Of a stretch of DNA of 64,000 bases, positions 8,732-18,256 are shown in pieces (the first letter of the stretch is position 1; each line of letters opens with the position of its first letter). A program made the translations under genes and the position numbers. Below the pieces are notes generated by a model. That model did not search any database. It worked only from the letters and a program-made list of their open reading frames with translations, and was not told the DNA's origin. Origin of the DNA: Microbacterium ureisolvens (GTDB lineage Bacteria > Actinomycetota > Actinomycetes > Actinomycetales > Microbacteriaceae); NCBI RefSeq assembly GCF_019511645.1, contig NZ_JAEUAX010000002.1, forward strand, positions 62,001 to 126,000. The letters run 5' to 3'.

Positions 8732-9993
8732 GCGATCGGCTCCATCACCTCGAGCCCGCCGAGGAACGGTCGGAGAACCTCGGGGACCGTGACCGAACCG
8801 TCCTCTCGCTGGTGGGTCTCCAGCAGCGCGACGATCCAGCGGGTGGTCGCCAGGGTGCCGTTGAGCGTCGCGACCGGCTGCGTCCTTCCACTCTCGGGCC
8901 GGTAGCGGATGTCGAGCCGGCGCGCCTGGTACGTCGTGCAGTTCGAGGTAGAGGTGAGCTCGCGGTAGGCGTTCTGCGTCGGGACCCACGCCTCGACGTC
9001 GTACTTGCGGGCGGCGCTCGAGCCCAGGTCGCCGGCCGCGACGTCGATCACACGGTACGAGAGGCCGAGGTCCTGCAGCATCCCTTCCTGCATCGCGACC
9101 AGGCGCAGGTGCTCCGCCTCCGCCTCCTCCGGAGTCGTGTAGACGAACATCTCGAGCTTGTTGAACTGGTGCACGCGGATGATGCCGCGGGTGTCCTTGC
9201 CGTAGGAGCCCGCCTCGCTGCGGTAGCAGGTCGACCAGCCGGCGTAGCGCTTCGCGCCGCGCGTCAGGTCGAGGATCTCGTTCATGTGGTAGCCGGCGAG
9301 CGGCACCTCGCTCGTGCCGACGAGATAGAGGTCGTCGTCTTCGAGGTGATAGACCTCCGCCGAGTGCTTGCCGAGGAAGCCGGTGCCCTGCATGACCTCC
9401 GGACGCACCAGGGTCGGCGGGATGATCGGCGTGAAGCCGGCCTGCAGCGCCCGGTCGAGGGCGAGGTTCATGAGCGCGATCTCGAGCCGGGCGCCGATGC
9501 CGGTGAGGAAGTAGAAGCGGCTGCCCGACACCTTGGTGCCGCGCTCCATGTCGATGGCGCCGAGCTTCTCGCCGAGCTCGAGGTGGTCGCGGGGCTCGAA
9601 GCCGAACGCCGGGATCTCGCCGTGGGTGCGCAGCGTGATGAAGTCGTCTTCGCCGCCGGCGGGCACGCCCTCGATCACGATGTTCTCGAGGGCGCCGAAT
9701 GCCTCGGCGGATGCCTCTTCCGCCGCCGCCACCGCGTGCTGGGCCTGCTTCACCCGCTCGCTGAGCTCCTTGGCCTCTGCGACGAGGGCCGCCTTCTCCT
9801 CTTTCGGCGCCTGCGCGACCTTCTTGCCGTGGGCGTTCTGCGCCGCGCGGAGCTCTTCGAAGGCGGTGATGGCGGCGCGTCGTGCGCGGTCGGCGTCCAC
9901 AGCGGCGTCGACGGTCTCGGGTGACTCGCCCCGCGCTTCCTGCGAGCGCTTGACCAGCTCGGGATTGTCGCGAAGCAGCACGGGATCGATCAC
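8728..9993 (-). CDS. serS: Seryl-tRNA synthetase
   Basis: A 421-residue class II aminoacyl-tRNA synthetase that charges tRNA-Ser in the cytoplasm. The N-terminal 110 residues form the expected helical arm ([18 protein letters not shown] onward, rich in Ala, Glu and Lys). The catalytic core shows [13 protein letters not shown], motif 2 ([16 protein letters not shown]) and motif 3 around [15 protein letters not shown]. Length is normal. The start is GTG at 9993. A TAAGCT hexamer ten bases upstream could be a -10 element, which would give a very short leader. Two tRNA-Ser genes lie within 6 kb downstream. Confidence 0.97.
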   Translation of the reverse strand: MIDPVLLRDNPELVKRSQEARGESPETVDAAVDADRARRAAITAFEELRAAQNAHGKKVAQAPKEEKAALVAEAKELSERVKQAQHAVAAAEEASAEAFGALENIVIEGVPAGGEDDFITLRTHGEIPAFGFEPRDHLELGEKLGAIDMERGTKVSGSRFYFLTGIGARLEIALMNLALDRALQAGFTPIIPPTLVRPEVMQGTGFLGKHSAEVYHLEDDDLYLVGTSEVPLAGYHMNEILDLTRGAKRYAGWSTCYRSEAGSYGKDTRGIIRVHQFNKLEMFVYTTPEEAEAEHLRLVAMQEGMLQDLGLSYRVIDVAAGDLGSSAARKYDVEAWVPTQNAYRELTSTSNCTTYQARRLDIRYRPESGRTQPVATLNGTLATTRWIVALLETHQREDGSVTVPEVLRPFLGGLEVMEPIA

Positions 9994-10090
9994 CCTGCAA
10001 GCTTAGTCGGCGCCCGCAAGCGGACACCCGGACTGTCAACCCCCACCCCGGATGCCCCCGCGCGGCGATTCGGGTCCTAATCTGTACCTC

Positions 10091-11542
10091 ATGGCGGCGG
10101 CATCCGGATCGGGCGAAGACCTTCCCAGCGACGACGCACCCGTCGCCGACGCTCCCGTCGACGACGTTGCGACCGGTGAGATCCCTACCGACCTCGCTCC
10201 GCATCCGGCCGACGCCATCTACGCCGACGGTCCGTCGACCTCCGAGCTCGACCTCGCTGAAGTGACAGCCGAGGGGACGGATGCCGCGGCGCCGGCCTCC
10301 GCCGAAGCCCCGGCGTCCGCCGCGCAGGCGTCGGAAGTCCCGGCGTCCCCCGCACCCGGCGCCGGCGAGGGCAAGGGTCCCGACGGCGAGACGCGCGTGA
10401 AGGAAGGCCAGAGCCGACCCGACCCCGAGTCCGCGGCCGCACCCGACGAGGTCATCCGCGAGCCGGGGGACGTCGGCTCCGACACCACGGACGACGACGG
10501 CGGCGAGGCCCGCCGCGTCGGCCCCGGCGGCGAGACGCGCCCCATGGGCAGCACCGGCCGCCCCACCCCGAAGGCGGCGCTGGTCTACAACCCGATCAAG
10601 GTCGACGCCGATGCGCTTCGCGCCACCGTCACCCGCCTCGCGTCGGAAGCCGGCTGGTCGGAGCCGCTGTTCTATGAGACGACCGTCGACGACCTCGGCG
10701 ACGACGTCACGCGCCAGGCGCTCGATGAGGGCGTGAACACGGTGCTGGTCGCCGGCGGCGACGGCACCGTGCGCGCGGTTTCGGAGGCGATGAGCGGCAG
10801 CGGCGTGCCGATGGCGATCGTGCCCAGCGGCACCGGCAACCTGCTGGCCCGCAATCTGAAGCTGCCGCTGACGGAACCCGACGCGATGGTGCGCGCCGTA
10901 TTCGACGGCGACACCCTGGCGATGGATGTGGGCTGGACAGAACTCGCCCGGCCCGACGGCACCACCGCCGAGCACGCGTTCGTCGTGATGGGCGGTATCG
11001 GGCTCGACGCGGCGATGATCGCGAACACCAGCCCGCAGCTGAAGAAGACCGTGGGCTGGGTGGCCTATGTCGACGGCGCGGCGCGCGCGTTGCCGAGCGC
11101 CAAGCCGTTCCGCGTCGTGTACGAGCTGCCGGGCCACCGTCTGCACTCGTCACGTGTGCAGAGCGTGCTGTTCGCCAACTGCGGCAAGCTCCCGGCGGGC
11201 CTCGACCTCATCCCCGAGGCATCCGTCGCCGATGGCGCGCTCGACATCGTCATCTTCCAGCCCAAGGGCATTTTCGGCTGGCTGTTCGTGTGGCGCCGCG
11301 TCGCGTGGGACAACAGCTTCCTCCGCCGCTTCCGCGCCGGCCGCCGCGTGCTGTCGCTGCGCACGAAGGACAACGCAGTGGTCTACTCGCGCGGCGCCGG
11401 AATCGAGCTCGCGGCGCACGAGGCGCAGCCTGTGCAGCTCGACGGCGACGAGTTCGGTGAGGCGCTGTCGGTAAAGACCCGGGTCGAGCCCTCGGCGCTC
11501 CTGGTCGTCGTCCCCAGAGGACACACCACCGACGGTCTCTGA
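10091..11542 (+). CDS. Diacylglycerol kinase-like lipid kinase with acidic N-terminal extension
   Basis: The catalytic part begins near KAALVYNPIKVD and contains the diagnostic VAGGDGTVRAVSEAM and VPSGTGNLLARNL motifs, followed by the C-terminal beta domain ending in QLDGDEFGEA. Such proteins phosphorylate diacylglycerol or related lipids at the membrane with ATP. Ahead of the core lie about 150 residues rich in Ala, Pro, Asp and Glu that look disordered; most relatives start close to the core. ATG 10091 is chosen because codon use is coding-like from there. ATG 10544 (MGSTGRPTPK) is the alternative and would give a normal-length enzyme of about 332 residues. Confidence 0.85.
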   Translation: MAAASGSGEDLPSDDAPVADAPVDDVATGEIPTDLAPHPADAIYADGPSTSELDLAEVTAEGTDAAAPASAEAPASAAQASEVPASPAPGAGEGKGPDGETRVKEGQSRPDPESAAAPDEVIREPGDVGSDTTDDDGGEARRVGPGGETRPMGSTGRPTPKAALVYNPIKVDADALRATVTRLASEAGWSEPLFYETTVDDLGDDVTRQALDEGVNTVLVAGGDGTVRAVSEAMSGSGVPMAIVPSGTGNLLARNLKLPLTEPDAMVRAVFDGDTLAMDVGWTELARPDGTTAEHAFVVMGGIGLDAAMIANTSPQLKKTVGWVAYVDGAARALPSAKPFRVVYELPGHRLHSSRVQSVLFANCGKLPAGLDLIPEASVADGALDIVIFQPKGIFGWLFVWRRVAWDNSFLRRFRAGRRVLSLRTKDNAVVYSRGAGIELAAHEAQPVQLDGDEFGEALSVKTRVEPSALLVVVPRGHTTDGL

Positions 11543-11615
11543 CGATCCCGTCGAGCGACTTTCCCGCGGAAGTCAAGGCTCGGCGCCCTCACCCGCCGAC
11601 CGGCAGGATGGGCCC

Positions 11616-12971
11616 ATGGCCGGCCCCTCGATCGTGTGGTTCCGCGATGACCTCCGCCTCGCTGACAACCCCGCGCTGCGCGCCGCGATCGATCGCGGCG
11701 AGCCGATCATCGCGCTGTATGTGCTCGATGAGGAGTCGCCGGGAGTCCGCGCGCTCGGCGGCGCCGCACGGTGGTGGCTGCACCACTCGCTCGCCTCGCT
11801 GGACACGCGACTGCGGGAGCGCGGCGCGCCCCTCGTTCTGCGGCGCGGACCGGCCGAGCGCGTGGTGCGCGATCTCGTGACGGATGCTGCGGCCGGCGCC
11901 GTCTTCTGGAATCGACGCTACGGCGGGCCCGAGCGCGACCTCGATGCGGCGCTGAAGGCGGGCCTGCGGGACGAGGGCGTCGAGGTCGCGTCGTTCGCGG
12001 GCTCCCTCCTCTTCGAGCCGTGGACCGTGAAGACCGGCGCCGGCACCCACTTCTCGGTGTTCACCCCCTTCTGGCGCGCGTGCCTCGCGCTGCCGTCGCC
12101 TCGGGCACCACTGCCCGAGCCGCGCGTGCTCGACGGCGTGCGCCGGGGCGCAGCATCCGATTCCCTCGATGATTGGGGTCTTCTCCCCCGCGAGCCGGAC
12201 TGGGCGGGCGGGCTGCGCGAGAGGTGGGAGCCGGGCGAGCCGGCTGCGCGACGGCGTCTGCGGGAGTTCCTCGAGCAGGATCTCGCGGCCTACGACCGGG
12301 CGCGGGACGAGCCGGCGGCCGGTGCCACGTCCCTCCTGTCACCCCGACTGCGATGGGGCGAGGTGAGCCCGCACACCGTGTGGCACGAGACGGTCGAGGC
12401 CGGGCACGGCGGGCGGTTCCTCTCGGAGCTCGGGTGGCGCGAGTTCGCGTGGCACACGCTGTTCCATTTCCCGGAGCTCGCGACGAAGAACCTGCGGCCC
12501 GAGTTCGACGCGTTCCCGTGGCCGCGGCTGAGGCCCTCGCACCTCGAGGCATGGCAGCGGGGGCGCACCGGCGTCCCGCTCGTCGACGCGGGCATGCGCG
12601 AGCTCTGGACGACCGGCTACATGCACAATCGCGTGCGCATGGTCGCGGCATCCTTTCTCATCAAGAACCTGCTCATCGACTGGCGGCGCGGCGAGGAGTG
12701 GTTCTGGGACACGCTCGTCGACGCCGACGGGGCCAGCAACCCGTTCAACTGGCAGTGGGTCGCAGGCTCGGGCGCCGATGCGGCGCCGTACTTCCGGATC
12801 TTCAACCCCGAGCTGCAGGCGAAGAAGTTCGACGCCGACGGTCACTACGTGCGCGAGTGGGCGCCCGACGCACTCGGCGATGACGCTCCGGAGCCTCTCG
12901 TCGATCTCGCCGCGTCGCGCACGGCCGCGCTCGACGCGTACGAGCACGTCAAGCGCGCCGCGCGCTCCTGA
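11616..12971 (+). CDS. phr: Deoxyribodipyrimidine photo-lyase
   Basis: A 451-residue cryptochrome/photolyase protein, predicted to split UV-induced pyrimidine dimers using light and FAD. The N-terminal Rossmann domain starts IVWFRDDLRLADNPAL, the typical photolyase opening. The C-terminal FAD domain shows LGWREFAWHTLFHFP, TGVPLVDAGMRELWTTGYM, HNRVRMVAASFLIKN, and WQWVAGSGADAAPYFRIFNP. The intact FAD-binding region and normal length favour a class I CPD photolyase over a cryptochrome. The antenna chromophore cannot be read from sequence alone. A weak AGGATGGG ribosome site precedes the ATG. Confidence 0.93.
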   Translation: MAGPSIVWFRDDLRLADNPALRAAIDRGEPIIALYVLDEESPGVRALGGAARWWLHHSLASLDTRLRERGAPLVLRRGPAERVVRDLVTDAAAGAVFWNRRYGGPERDLDAALKAGLRDEGVEVASFAGSLLFEPWTVKTGAGTHFSVFTPFWRACLALPSPRAPLPEPRVLDGVRRGAASDSLDDWGLLPREPDWAGGLRERWEPGEPAARRRLREFLEQDLAAYDRARDEPAAGATSLLSPRLRWGEVSPHTVWHETVEAGHGGRFLSELGWREFAWHTLFHFPELATKNLRPEFDAFPWPRLRPSHLEAWQRGRTGVPLVDAGMRELWTTGYMHNRVRMVAASFLIKNLLIDWRRGEEWFWDTLVDADGASNPFNWQWVAGSGADAAPYFRIFNPELQAKKFDADGHYVREWAPDALGDDAPEPLVDLAASRTAALDAYEHVKRAARS

Positions 12972-13043
12972 CGGCGGCGCGCCGATCTCGCCGTGTGACC
13001 GACACACGGAATGGGATGCCGCGCCCCGCGGTTGCGGCTCGAC

Positions 13044-13685
13044 ATGACCACGATCGGAATCATCGGTGCAGGACACATCGGCAGCGCGCTCGCACGCGCC
13101 TTCTCGGGACTCGGCTACGACGTCGTGATCTCGAATTCCCGCGGACCCGAGAGCCTCGCAGGGCTCGTCGAGGACCTGGGACCCAAGGTGAGCGCGGCGA
13201 CGGCCGTCGACGCCGCCGCGGCGGCTGACATCGCCGTCGTGACGGTGCCGCTCAAGGCGCTGAAGGACGTCCCGGTCGAGCCTCTGGCCGGCAAGATCGT
13301 CCTCGACACCAACAACTACTACTTCGAGCGCGACGGTCACATCGACGCCCTGGATCGGGGCGAGGCGACGACCTCCGGGCTCCTCCAGCAGCACCTGCCG
13401 GCGTCGAAGGTCGTGAAGGCCTTCAACCACCTCTACGCCTCCGACATCAACGCGGCCGGTCTGCCCGCAGGCGACCCCCAGCGCCGTGCGCTGGGCACCG
13501 CGAGCGACGACGCCGACGCCATCGAGTTCGTGACCGGAATCTACGACGCACTCGGCTTCGACACCGTGAGCGCGGGTCCGCTCAGCGAATCCTGGCGCCT
13601 CGAGCGCGACCGTCCCGCCTACGTCGTCGCCCAGACCGCCGACGAGCTGCGCGACAACCTCGCGAAGGCGAACCGCCTGCCCTGA
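13044..13685 (+). CDS. NAD(P)-binding oxidoreductase related to F420-dependent NADP reductase
   Basis: A 213-residue Rossmann protein beginning MTTIGIIGAGHIGSALARAF, a GxGxxG nucleotide-binding motif. Further family-type segments are IVLDTNNYYFERDG and VVKAFNHLYASDINAAG. Proteins of this shape are annotated as NADPH:F420 reductase-like, but many members in organisms without clear F420 use have no assigned substrate. The ATG at 13044 is chosen over an upstream frame extension because it starts exactly at the Rossmann strand. It lies 57 bases before a flavin-dependent oxidoreductase on the same strand, so the two may be co-transcribed. Confidence 0.78.
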   Translation: MTTIGIIGAGHIGSALARAFSGLGYDVVISNSRGPESLAGLVEDLGPKVSAATAVDAAAAADIAVVTVPLKALKDVPVEPLAGKIVLDTNNYYFERDGHIDALDRGEATTSGLLQQHLPASKVVKAFNHLYASDINAAGLPAGDPQRRALGTASDDADAIEFVTGIYDALGFDTVSAGPLSESWRLERDRPAYVVAQTADELRDNLAKANRLP

Positions 13686-13742
13686 CGCGCTCGGACCGCG
13701 GATCCGGAATGCGGATGCCGGGGTGCGTGGTTGCAGACGACG

Positions 13743-14813
13743 ATGAGCACTGCGAGGCACGCCCCGGCCCTGTCCGTTCTCGACCTCGTCCCGGTGCGCA
13801 CCGGCCAGACGAGCGCACAGGCGGTCGCGGCATCCCTCTCCCTCGTGGACGCGGCGGATCGGCTCGGCTATCGCCGCTACTGGTTCGCCGAGCATCACAA
13901 CATGCCGGCCGTCGCCTCGACGACCCCGCCGGTGCTGGCGGCCGCGGCCGCCGTCCGCACGTCGCGCATCCGGCTCGGGTCGGGCGGGGTCATGCTGCCG
14001 AACCACTCCCCGCTGGTGGTCGCCGAGCAGTTCGCTGCCCTCGAGGCGCTCGCTCCCGGACGCATCGACCTGGGGCTCGGCCGTGCGCCGGGCTCCGACC
14101 CCGTCATCACACAGCTGCTGCGTCAGAGCGGCACCACGAGCGACGTCGAGCGGTTCCCCGACCACGTGCGCGACATCCTCTCCCTCGTCGCTCCCGACGG
14201 CGCGTCGCTGCGGTTCACCTCGGGCGGCACCTACGACGTGCACGCGACCCCCGCCGCGACGAGCACCCCCGAGGTGTGGCTGCTCGGCTCGAGCGACTAC
14301 TCGGCGCAGCTTGCGGCGTCGCTCGGACTGCCGTACGTGTTCGCCAACCACTTCTCGGGCGAGGGCCTGGAGCGCGCGCTCGAGCTCTACCGCTCGGCGT
14401 TCGTGCCCTCCGAGACGCTCGCGGCGCCGCGCACCTTCCTGACGGCGAACGTCCTCGTCGCGCCGAGTCAGGACGAGGCCGAGGCCCGGGCGCTTCCCAA
14501 CCTGCGCATGACCGCTCGGCTGCGCACCAACCAGCCGCTGGTGCCGCTCGAGACGGTGGAGCACGCCCTTGCGAACGCCGCGGACTTCGCCGGTCTCGGC
14601 GACACGTTCATGGCCTCGGCCCGCGCGAAGTGGTTCGTCGGCACGGCGTCGGCCGTAGCATCCGATCTTCGCTCGTTCGCGGCCAGGCACGGCGTCGACG
14701 AGGTCATGATCTCGCCCATCGCCGGCTCGTACGAGGCGGAGCCGATGGATGCCGCGCCCGGGCGCCTGCAGACCCTCGAGCTGCTCGCCGCGGAGCTTCA
14801 GCCGGCGCTCTGA
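13743..14813 (+). CDS. Luciferase-like (LLM class) flavin-dependent oxidoreductase
   Basis: A TIM-barrel flavoprotein of about 356 residues in the bacterial luciferase-like family. It opens with LSVLDLVPVRTGQTSAQAV and carries RYWFAEHHNMPAVASTTPPV, GSGGVMLPNHSPLVVAEQF and GRIDLGLGRAPGSDP, all typical of the group 1 (alkanal-monooxygenase-like) branch. These enzymes use FMN or F420 and oxidise diverse small molecules; the substrate here is unknown. ATG 13743 is preferred; a TTG twelve bases upstream is an alternative. It is convergent with pheA, with a four-base gap between the stop codons. Confidence 0.85.
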   Translation: MSTARHAPALSVLDLVPVRTGQTSAQAVAASLSLVDAADRLGYRRYWFAEHHNMPAVASTTPPVLAAAAAVRTSRIRLGSGGVMLPNHSPLVVAEQFAALEALAPGRIDLGLGRAPGSDPVITQLLRQSGTTSDVERFPDHVRDILSLVAPDGASLRFTSGGTYDVHATPAATSTPEVWLLGSSDYSAQLAASLGLPYVFANHFSGEGLERALELYRSAFVPSETLAAPRTFLTANVLVAPSQDEAEARALPNLRMTARLRTNQPLVPLETVEHALANAADFAGLGDTFMASARAKWFVGTASAVASDLRSFAARHGVDEVMISPIAGSYEAEPMDAAPGRLQTLELLAAELQPAL

Positions 14814-14817
14814 GCCG

Positions 14818-15798
14818 TCAGTCCTGTGCTTCCGGCTCGCCGGAGATGAGCCCTCGCAGCCAGTCGCGCGCCTCGACGAAGACGTCATCGGCGTAGCGCT
14901 CGGGGTAGCGGACGACGGCGCGGTCGGCGCGGGGGTACGACCCGAGGAACGTCACGCGCGGGCTGAAGCGGCGCAGGCCCATCAGGGCGTCGGCCATGCG
15001 CTCGTCCTCGAGGTGCCCGTCGGCGTCGACGACGAAGCGGTAGCGGCCGAGCTCGTCGCCGATCGGGCGCGAGGCCAGCAGCGACAGGTTGATGCCGCGG
15101 GTGGCGAACTGCTCGAGCATCTCGAGCAGTGCGCCGGGGTGGTCGTCGGGCAGCTCGACGATGAGCGAGGTCTTGTCGGCGCCCGTGGGGGGCGGCGGCA
15201 CCACGGTGCGGCTCACGAGCACGAAACGGGTCACCGCGTTGGGGTTGTCGCCGATGTTCGAGGCCAAGAGCTCGAGCTCGTGGTGCTCGAGGATCCCGGG
15301 AGGGGCGATCGCGGCATCCGCGTCGCTCGACCCGTCGAGAAGGCCCATCGCGCTCGCGACGTTGCTCGCCGCCGGGACGTGCGCGTGGGCGGGGAGCGTC
15401 TCCGAGAGCCACTGCAGGCACTGCGCGTAGGCGACGGGGTGCGCGGCGATGAGCGAGACGTCCTCGAGCCGTGCGCCGGGGCGGCCGACGAGGACGAACT
15501 CGACCGGCACGAGGTACTCCCCGACGATGCGCAGTCCCGGCACCGTCGCGAGGGCGTCCTGCGCGGTCGACACGCCGCCGTCGACGGAGTTCTCGATCGC
15601 GATCATCGCGGCGTCGGAGCGGCCTTCCACGACGTCGGCGAGCGCTTCGCCCACGTTGCGCACCGGCCGCCACTCCTGGCCGCGCGCCTCCGGCACCTGT
15701 GCCAGCGCCGCCTCGGTGAACGTGCCCGCAGGCCCCAGGTAGCTGTACGTGCGGCGGCGGGGAACGGATGCCTCGGCAGAGGCGACCTCGGAAGTCAC
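14818..15798 (-). CDS. pheA: Prephenate dehydratase
   Basis: A monofunctional enzyme of about 326 residues converting prephenate to phenylpyruvate in phenylalanine synthesis. The catalytic domain starts TYSYLGPAGTFTEAALAQV and contains AMIAIENSVDGGV and the NAVTRFVLVS segment with the TRF motif. A C-terminal ACT domain (TSLIVELPDDHPGALLEML) carries LASRPIG at the position of the allosteric ESRP motif. No chorismate mutase domain is fused. The start is uncertain: GTG 15798 gives the shortest full domain, and ATG 15822 adds eight residues. It is divergent from pgm across an unusual inverted repeat. Confidence 0.92.
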   Translation of the reverse strand: MTSEVASAEASVPRRRTYSYLGPAGTFTEAALAQVPEARGQEWRPVRNVGEALADVVEGRSDAAMIAIENSVDGGVSTAQDALATVPGLRIVGEYLVPVEFVLVGRPGARLEDVSLIAAHPVAYAQCLQWLSETLPAHAHVPAASNVASAMGLLDGSSDADAAIAPPGILEHHELELLASNIGDNPNAVTRFVLVSRTVVPPPPTGADKTSLIVELPDDHPGALLEMLEQFATRGINLSLLASRPIGDELGRYRFVVDADGHLEDERMADALMGLRRFSPRVTFLGSYPRADRAVVRYPERYADDVFVEARDWLRGLISGEPEAQD

Positions 15799-15839
15799 GC
15801 GTGCCAGCCTAGCCCGGGCCATGTCCACCCGATTCCGTG

Positions 15840-15931
15840 CGTAATTCAGGATGGACGCGGTGCGACATCGACTCGACCCGCGGAAATCCGGGGGCGGTGC
15901 CGATCGCACACCGCGCTCATCCTGAATTGCG
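15840..15931. repeat. Imperfect inverted repeat (31-base arms) between pheA and pgm
   Basis: Arm 15840-15870 and the reverse complement of arm 15901-15931 share AATTCAGGATG and CGCGGTG blocks, with about six mismatches in 31 positions. The 30-base spacer holds a smaller CCCGCGGAAATCCGGGG dyad. It sits entirely in the divergent promoter space. It could be a regulatory dyad, a transcript hairpin or a REP-like genomic repeat. Confidence 0.7.
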
Positions 15932-15991
15932 AACGGGAGGCCGGTGTCATGGACCGTGCATGGCGGGCCGCGGACAGGCAGACTGGGACGC

Positions 15992-17635
15992 ATGACTCGC
16001 GCAGGACAACCCGCCGAAGCATCCGACCTCATCGACATCGATGAGCTGATCGCCGCTTATTACGACGTCACGCCCGACCCCTCCGTCCCCGAGCAGCGCG
16101 TCGCGTTCGGGACGAGCGGTCACCGCGGCTCGTCGCTGTCGGCCAGCTTCAATGAGACCCACATCCTCGCCACGACGCAGGCGATCGTCGACTACCGCAG
16201 AGCGCAGGGCATCCGAGGACCGCTCTTCCTCGGCCGCGACACGCACGGCCTGTCGCTGCCGGCCGAGCGCAGCGCCATCGAAGTGCTCGTCGCGAACGGC
16301 GTCGACGTGCGGGTCGACTCGCGGGATTCGTGGGTGCCCACCCCCGCGCTCAGCCACGCGATCCTGACCTACAACCGCGGGAAGGATGCGGCGGACCCGG
16401 GCCGCGCCGACGGCATCGTCGTGACGCCCAGCCACAACCCGCCGCGCGACGGTGGCTTCAAGTACAACCCGCCGAACGGCGGCCCCGCCGACACCGACGC
16501 GACAGGCTGGATCGCGAACCGCGCGAACGAGCTCATCGCGGCGAACCTCGAGGGCGTCGCCCGCACACCGTTCAAGGATCTCGACGCCGACACCCTGGGC
16601 CAGTACGACTTCCGCGACGCCTACGTGCGCGACCTCGCGGACATCATCGACGTCGAGGCGATCCGCAACGCCGGCGTGCGCATCGGCGCCGACCCGTTGG
16701 GCGGTGCGTCCGTGGAGTACTGGGCGCTCATCGCCGAGGTGCACGGCCTCGACCTCACGGTGGTGAACCCCGATGTCGACCCGACGTGGCGCTTCATGAC
16801 GCTCGACTGGGACGAGAAGATCCGCATGGACCCGTCGTCGCCGTCGGCGATGGCCGGCCTCATCGGCCGCCGCGAGGAGTACGACATCCTCACCGGCAAC
16901 GACGCCGACGCCGACCGTCACGGCATCGTCACCCCCGACGCCGGGCTGATGAATCCGAACCACTACCTCGCCGTCGCGATCGACTACCTCTACTCGCACC
17001 GGCCGCAATGGCCGACGGATGCCGCGATCGGCAAGACCCTCGTCAGCTCGATGATCATCGACCGCGTCGCCGAATCGCTCGGGCGGGCGCTGCTCGAGGT
17101 TCCCGTCGGGTTCAAGTGGTTCGTGCCCGGACTGCTGGACGGATCGGTCGCCTTCGGCGGCGAGGAGTCCGCGGGCGCTTCCTTCCTCCGCAAGGACGGT
17201 TCGGTGTGGACCACCGACAAGGACGGCATCCTGCTGTGCCTCCTGGCAGCCGAGATCCTCGCCGTCACCGGCAAGACGCCGTCGCAGCGGTACGCGGAGC
17301 TCGAGGCCGAGTTCGGAGCCTCGGCGTATCAGCGTGTCGACGCACCGGCATCCCCCGCGCAGAAGGCGGCGCTGGGCAAGCTCGCACCCGAAGCGGTGAC
17401 GGCGACCGAGCTCGCCGGCGAGCCGATCACCGCGAAGCTCTCGCACGCGCCAGGCAACGGTGCGGCGATCGGCGGCCTCAAGGTGCAGACCGAGCACGCG
17501 TGGTTCGCCGCACGTCCGTCCGGCACCGAGGACGTCTACAAGCTGTACGCCGAGTCGCTGCGCGGCCCCGAGCATCTGGCGCAGGTACAGGCAGAGGCCC
17601 GCGAGGTGGTGTCGCAGGCGCTCGCGGGCGCCTGA
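15992..17635 (+). CDS. pgm: Phosphoglucomutase (alpha-D-glucose phosphate specific)
   Basis: A 547-residue cytoplasmic enzyme interconverting glucose 1-phosphate and glucose 6-phosphate. It shows the family order: [11 protein letters not shown] near residue 35, the phosphoserine loop [13 protein letters not shown], the metal loop [10 protein letters not shown], the sugar-binding [10 protein letters not shown] and the phosphate-binding [11 protein letters not shown] near the end. Length matches the bacterial Pgm type. The ATG at 15992 gives the normal N terminus ([16 protein letters not shown]). A strong terminator follows at 17667. It would link sugar breakdown to cell-wall precursor synthesis, though nothing indicates it belongs to the sugar island. 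Confidence 0.95.
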   Translation: MTRAGQPAEASDLIDIDELIAAYYDVTPDPSVPEQRVAFGTSGHRGSSLSASFNETHILATTQAIVDYRRAQGIRGPLFLGRDTHGLSLPAERSAIEVLVANGVDVRVDSRDSWVPTPALSHAILTYNRGKDAADPGRADGIVVTPSHNPPRDGGFKYNPPNGGPADTDATGWIANRANELIAANLEGVARTPFKDLDADTLGQYDFRDAYVRDLADIIDVEAIRNAGVRIGADPLGGASVEYWALIAEVHGLDLTVVNPDVDPTWRFMTLDWDEKIRMDPSSPSAMAGLIGRREEYDILTGNDADADRHGIVTPDAGLMNPNHYLAVAIDYLYSHRPQWPTDAAIGKTLVSSMIIDRVAESLGRALLEVPVGFKWFVPGLLDGSVAFGGEESAGASFLRKDGSVWTTDKDGILLCLLAAEILAVTGKTPSQRYAELEAEFGASAYQRVDAPASPAQKAALGKLAPEAVTATELAGEPITAKLSHAPGNGAAIGGLKVQTEHAWFAARPSGTEDVYKLYAESLRGPEHLAQVQAEAREVVSQALAGA

Positions 17636-17666
17636 TCGGGGGATCCGGAGAACCGAGCCCTCACTG

Positions 17667-17708
17667 AAAGCGCGAACCCACACGACAACGCGTGTGGGTT
17701 CGCGCTTT
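17667..17708 (+). terminator. Rho-independent-type terminator after pgm
   Basis: A perfect 18-base stem (AAAGCGCGAACCCACACG and its complement) with a six-base loop, ending in a short T run. It lies 31 bases after the pgm stop. Confidence 0.9.
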
Positions 17709-17745
17709 TCGGCGTGGTTTCGCTCACCTTGCGCCGCAACGACAA

Positions 17746-17783
17746 CGCCCGGGCCCGTGCGAGGGAGCGCACGGGCCCGGGCG
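17746..17783 (-). terminator. Terminator hairpin after the GlsB/YeaQ-like gene
   Basis: A perfect 16-base GC-rich stem (CGCCCGGGCCCGTGCG and its complement) with a six-base loop. It lies 15 bases downstream of the minus-strand stop. The following T tract on the minus strand is weak. Confidence 0.8.
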
Positions 17784-17797
17784 GAGTGTGGTGGGTA

Positions 17798-18079
17798 TCA
17801 GGCGCGGTTGACGCCGCGGCGGCGCGTGAAGAGCACGTAGAGACCCAGCACGATGATCGAGCCGAGGATCGAGCCGATGATGCCGGACGGCTGCAGGAAG
17901 CCGCCGTTGGGGTCGCTTCCGAACAGCAGGAAGCCGAGGAATCCGCCGACGAACGAGCCGACGATTCCGAGGACGATCGTCAGCAGGATGCCCATGCTCT
18001 GCTTGCCGGGGATGATGGCGCGAGCGATGAGGCCGGCGATGAGGCCGATGATGATGAGGCCGAGGATGGTCCAGAGCAT
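17798..18079 (-). CDS. GlsB/YeaQ/YmgE-family stress-response membrane protein
   Basis: A 93-residue membrane protein opening MLWTILGLIIIGLIAGLIAR, then IPGKQSMGILLTIVLGIVGSF, then a Gly-rich GGFLGFLLFG. A last hydrophobic segment precedes a basic RRRGVNRA tail. The three glycine-rich membrane segments and the P-G-K loop are characteristic of this transglycosylase-associated/GlsB family, found in stress regulons of many bacteria. The molecular role is unknown. An AAGGAG ribosome site precedes the ATG, and a strong hairpin terminates it; it is monocistronic. Confidence 0.92.
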   Translation of the reverse strand: MLWTILGLIIIGLIAGLIARAIIPGKQSMGILLTIVLGIVGSFVGGFLGFLLFGSDPNGGFLQPSGIIGSILGSIIVLGLYVLFTRRRGVNRA

Positions 18080-18195
18080 GTCTCTCTCCTTCTGTCTCGT
18101 GGACTGGGGGGTGCGGGGTCTCGTGTGAGATGTCGAAGACGCTATCGCCGCCTTTGCGCGCGGGGAGGCCTCTACCGCTCAGGGCCTGCGGGCGG

Positions 18196-18232
18196 TACAT
18201 TATGCATCCGCAAGGTTCGGCAAGCGTTTTCC
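18196..18232 (+). promoter_or_regulatory. Putative promoter and cre-like operator upstream of the DUF6807 gene
   Basis: TACATT (18196-18201) could be a -10 element; no good -35 was seen. GGCAAGCGTTTTCC (18219-18232) matches the recurrent LacI-type operator word of this island and would lie just downstream of the start point. Confidence 0.5.
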
Positions 18233-18256
18233 TGAGATCTGGGACACAATGGGACG

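Noticed and set aside
8732..11146. A minus-strand open frame running from the HAD gene far upstream through serS and the lipid kinase
   Set aside because: It is out of frame with serS and antisense to the kinase, and its translation is Arg/Ala-rich without motifs. It reflects the lack of stops in GC-rich DNA; the real HAD gene starts at GTG 8731.
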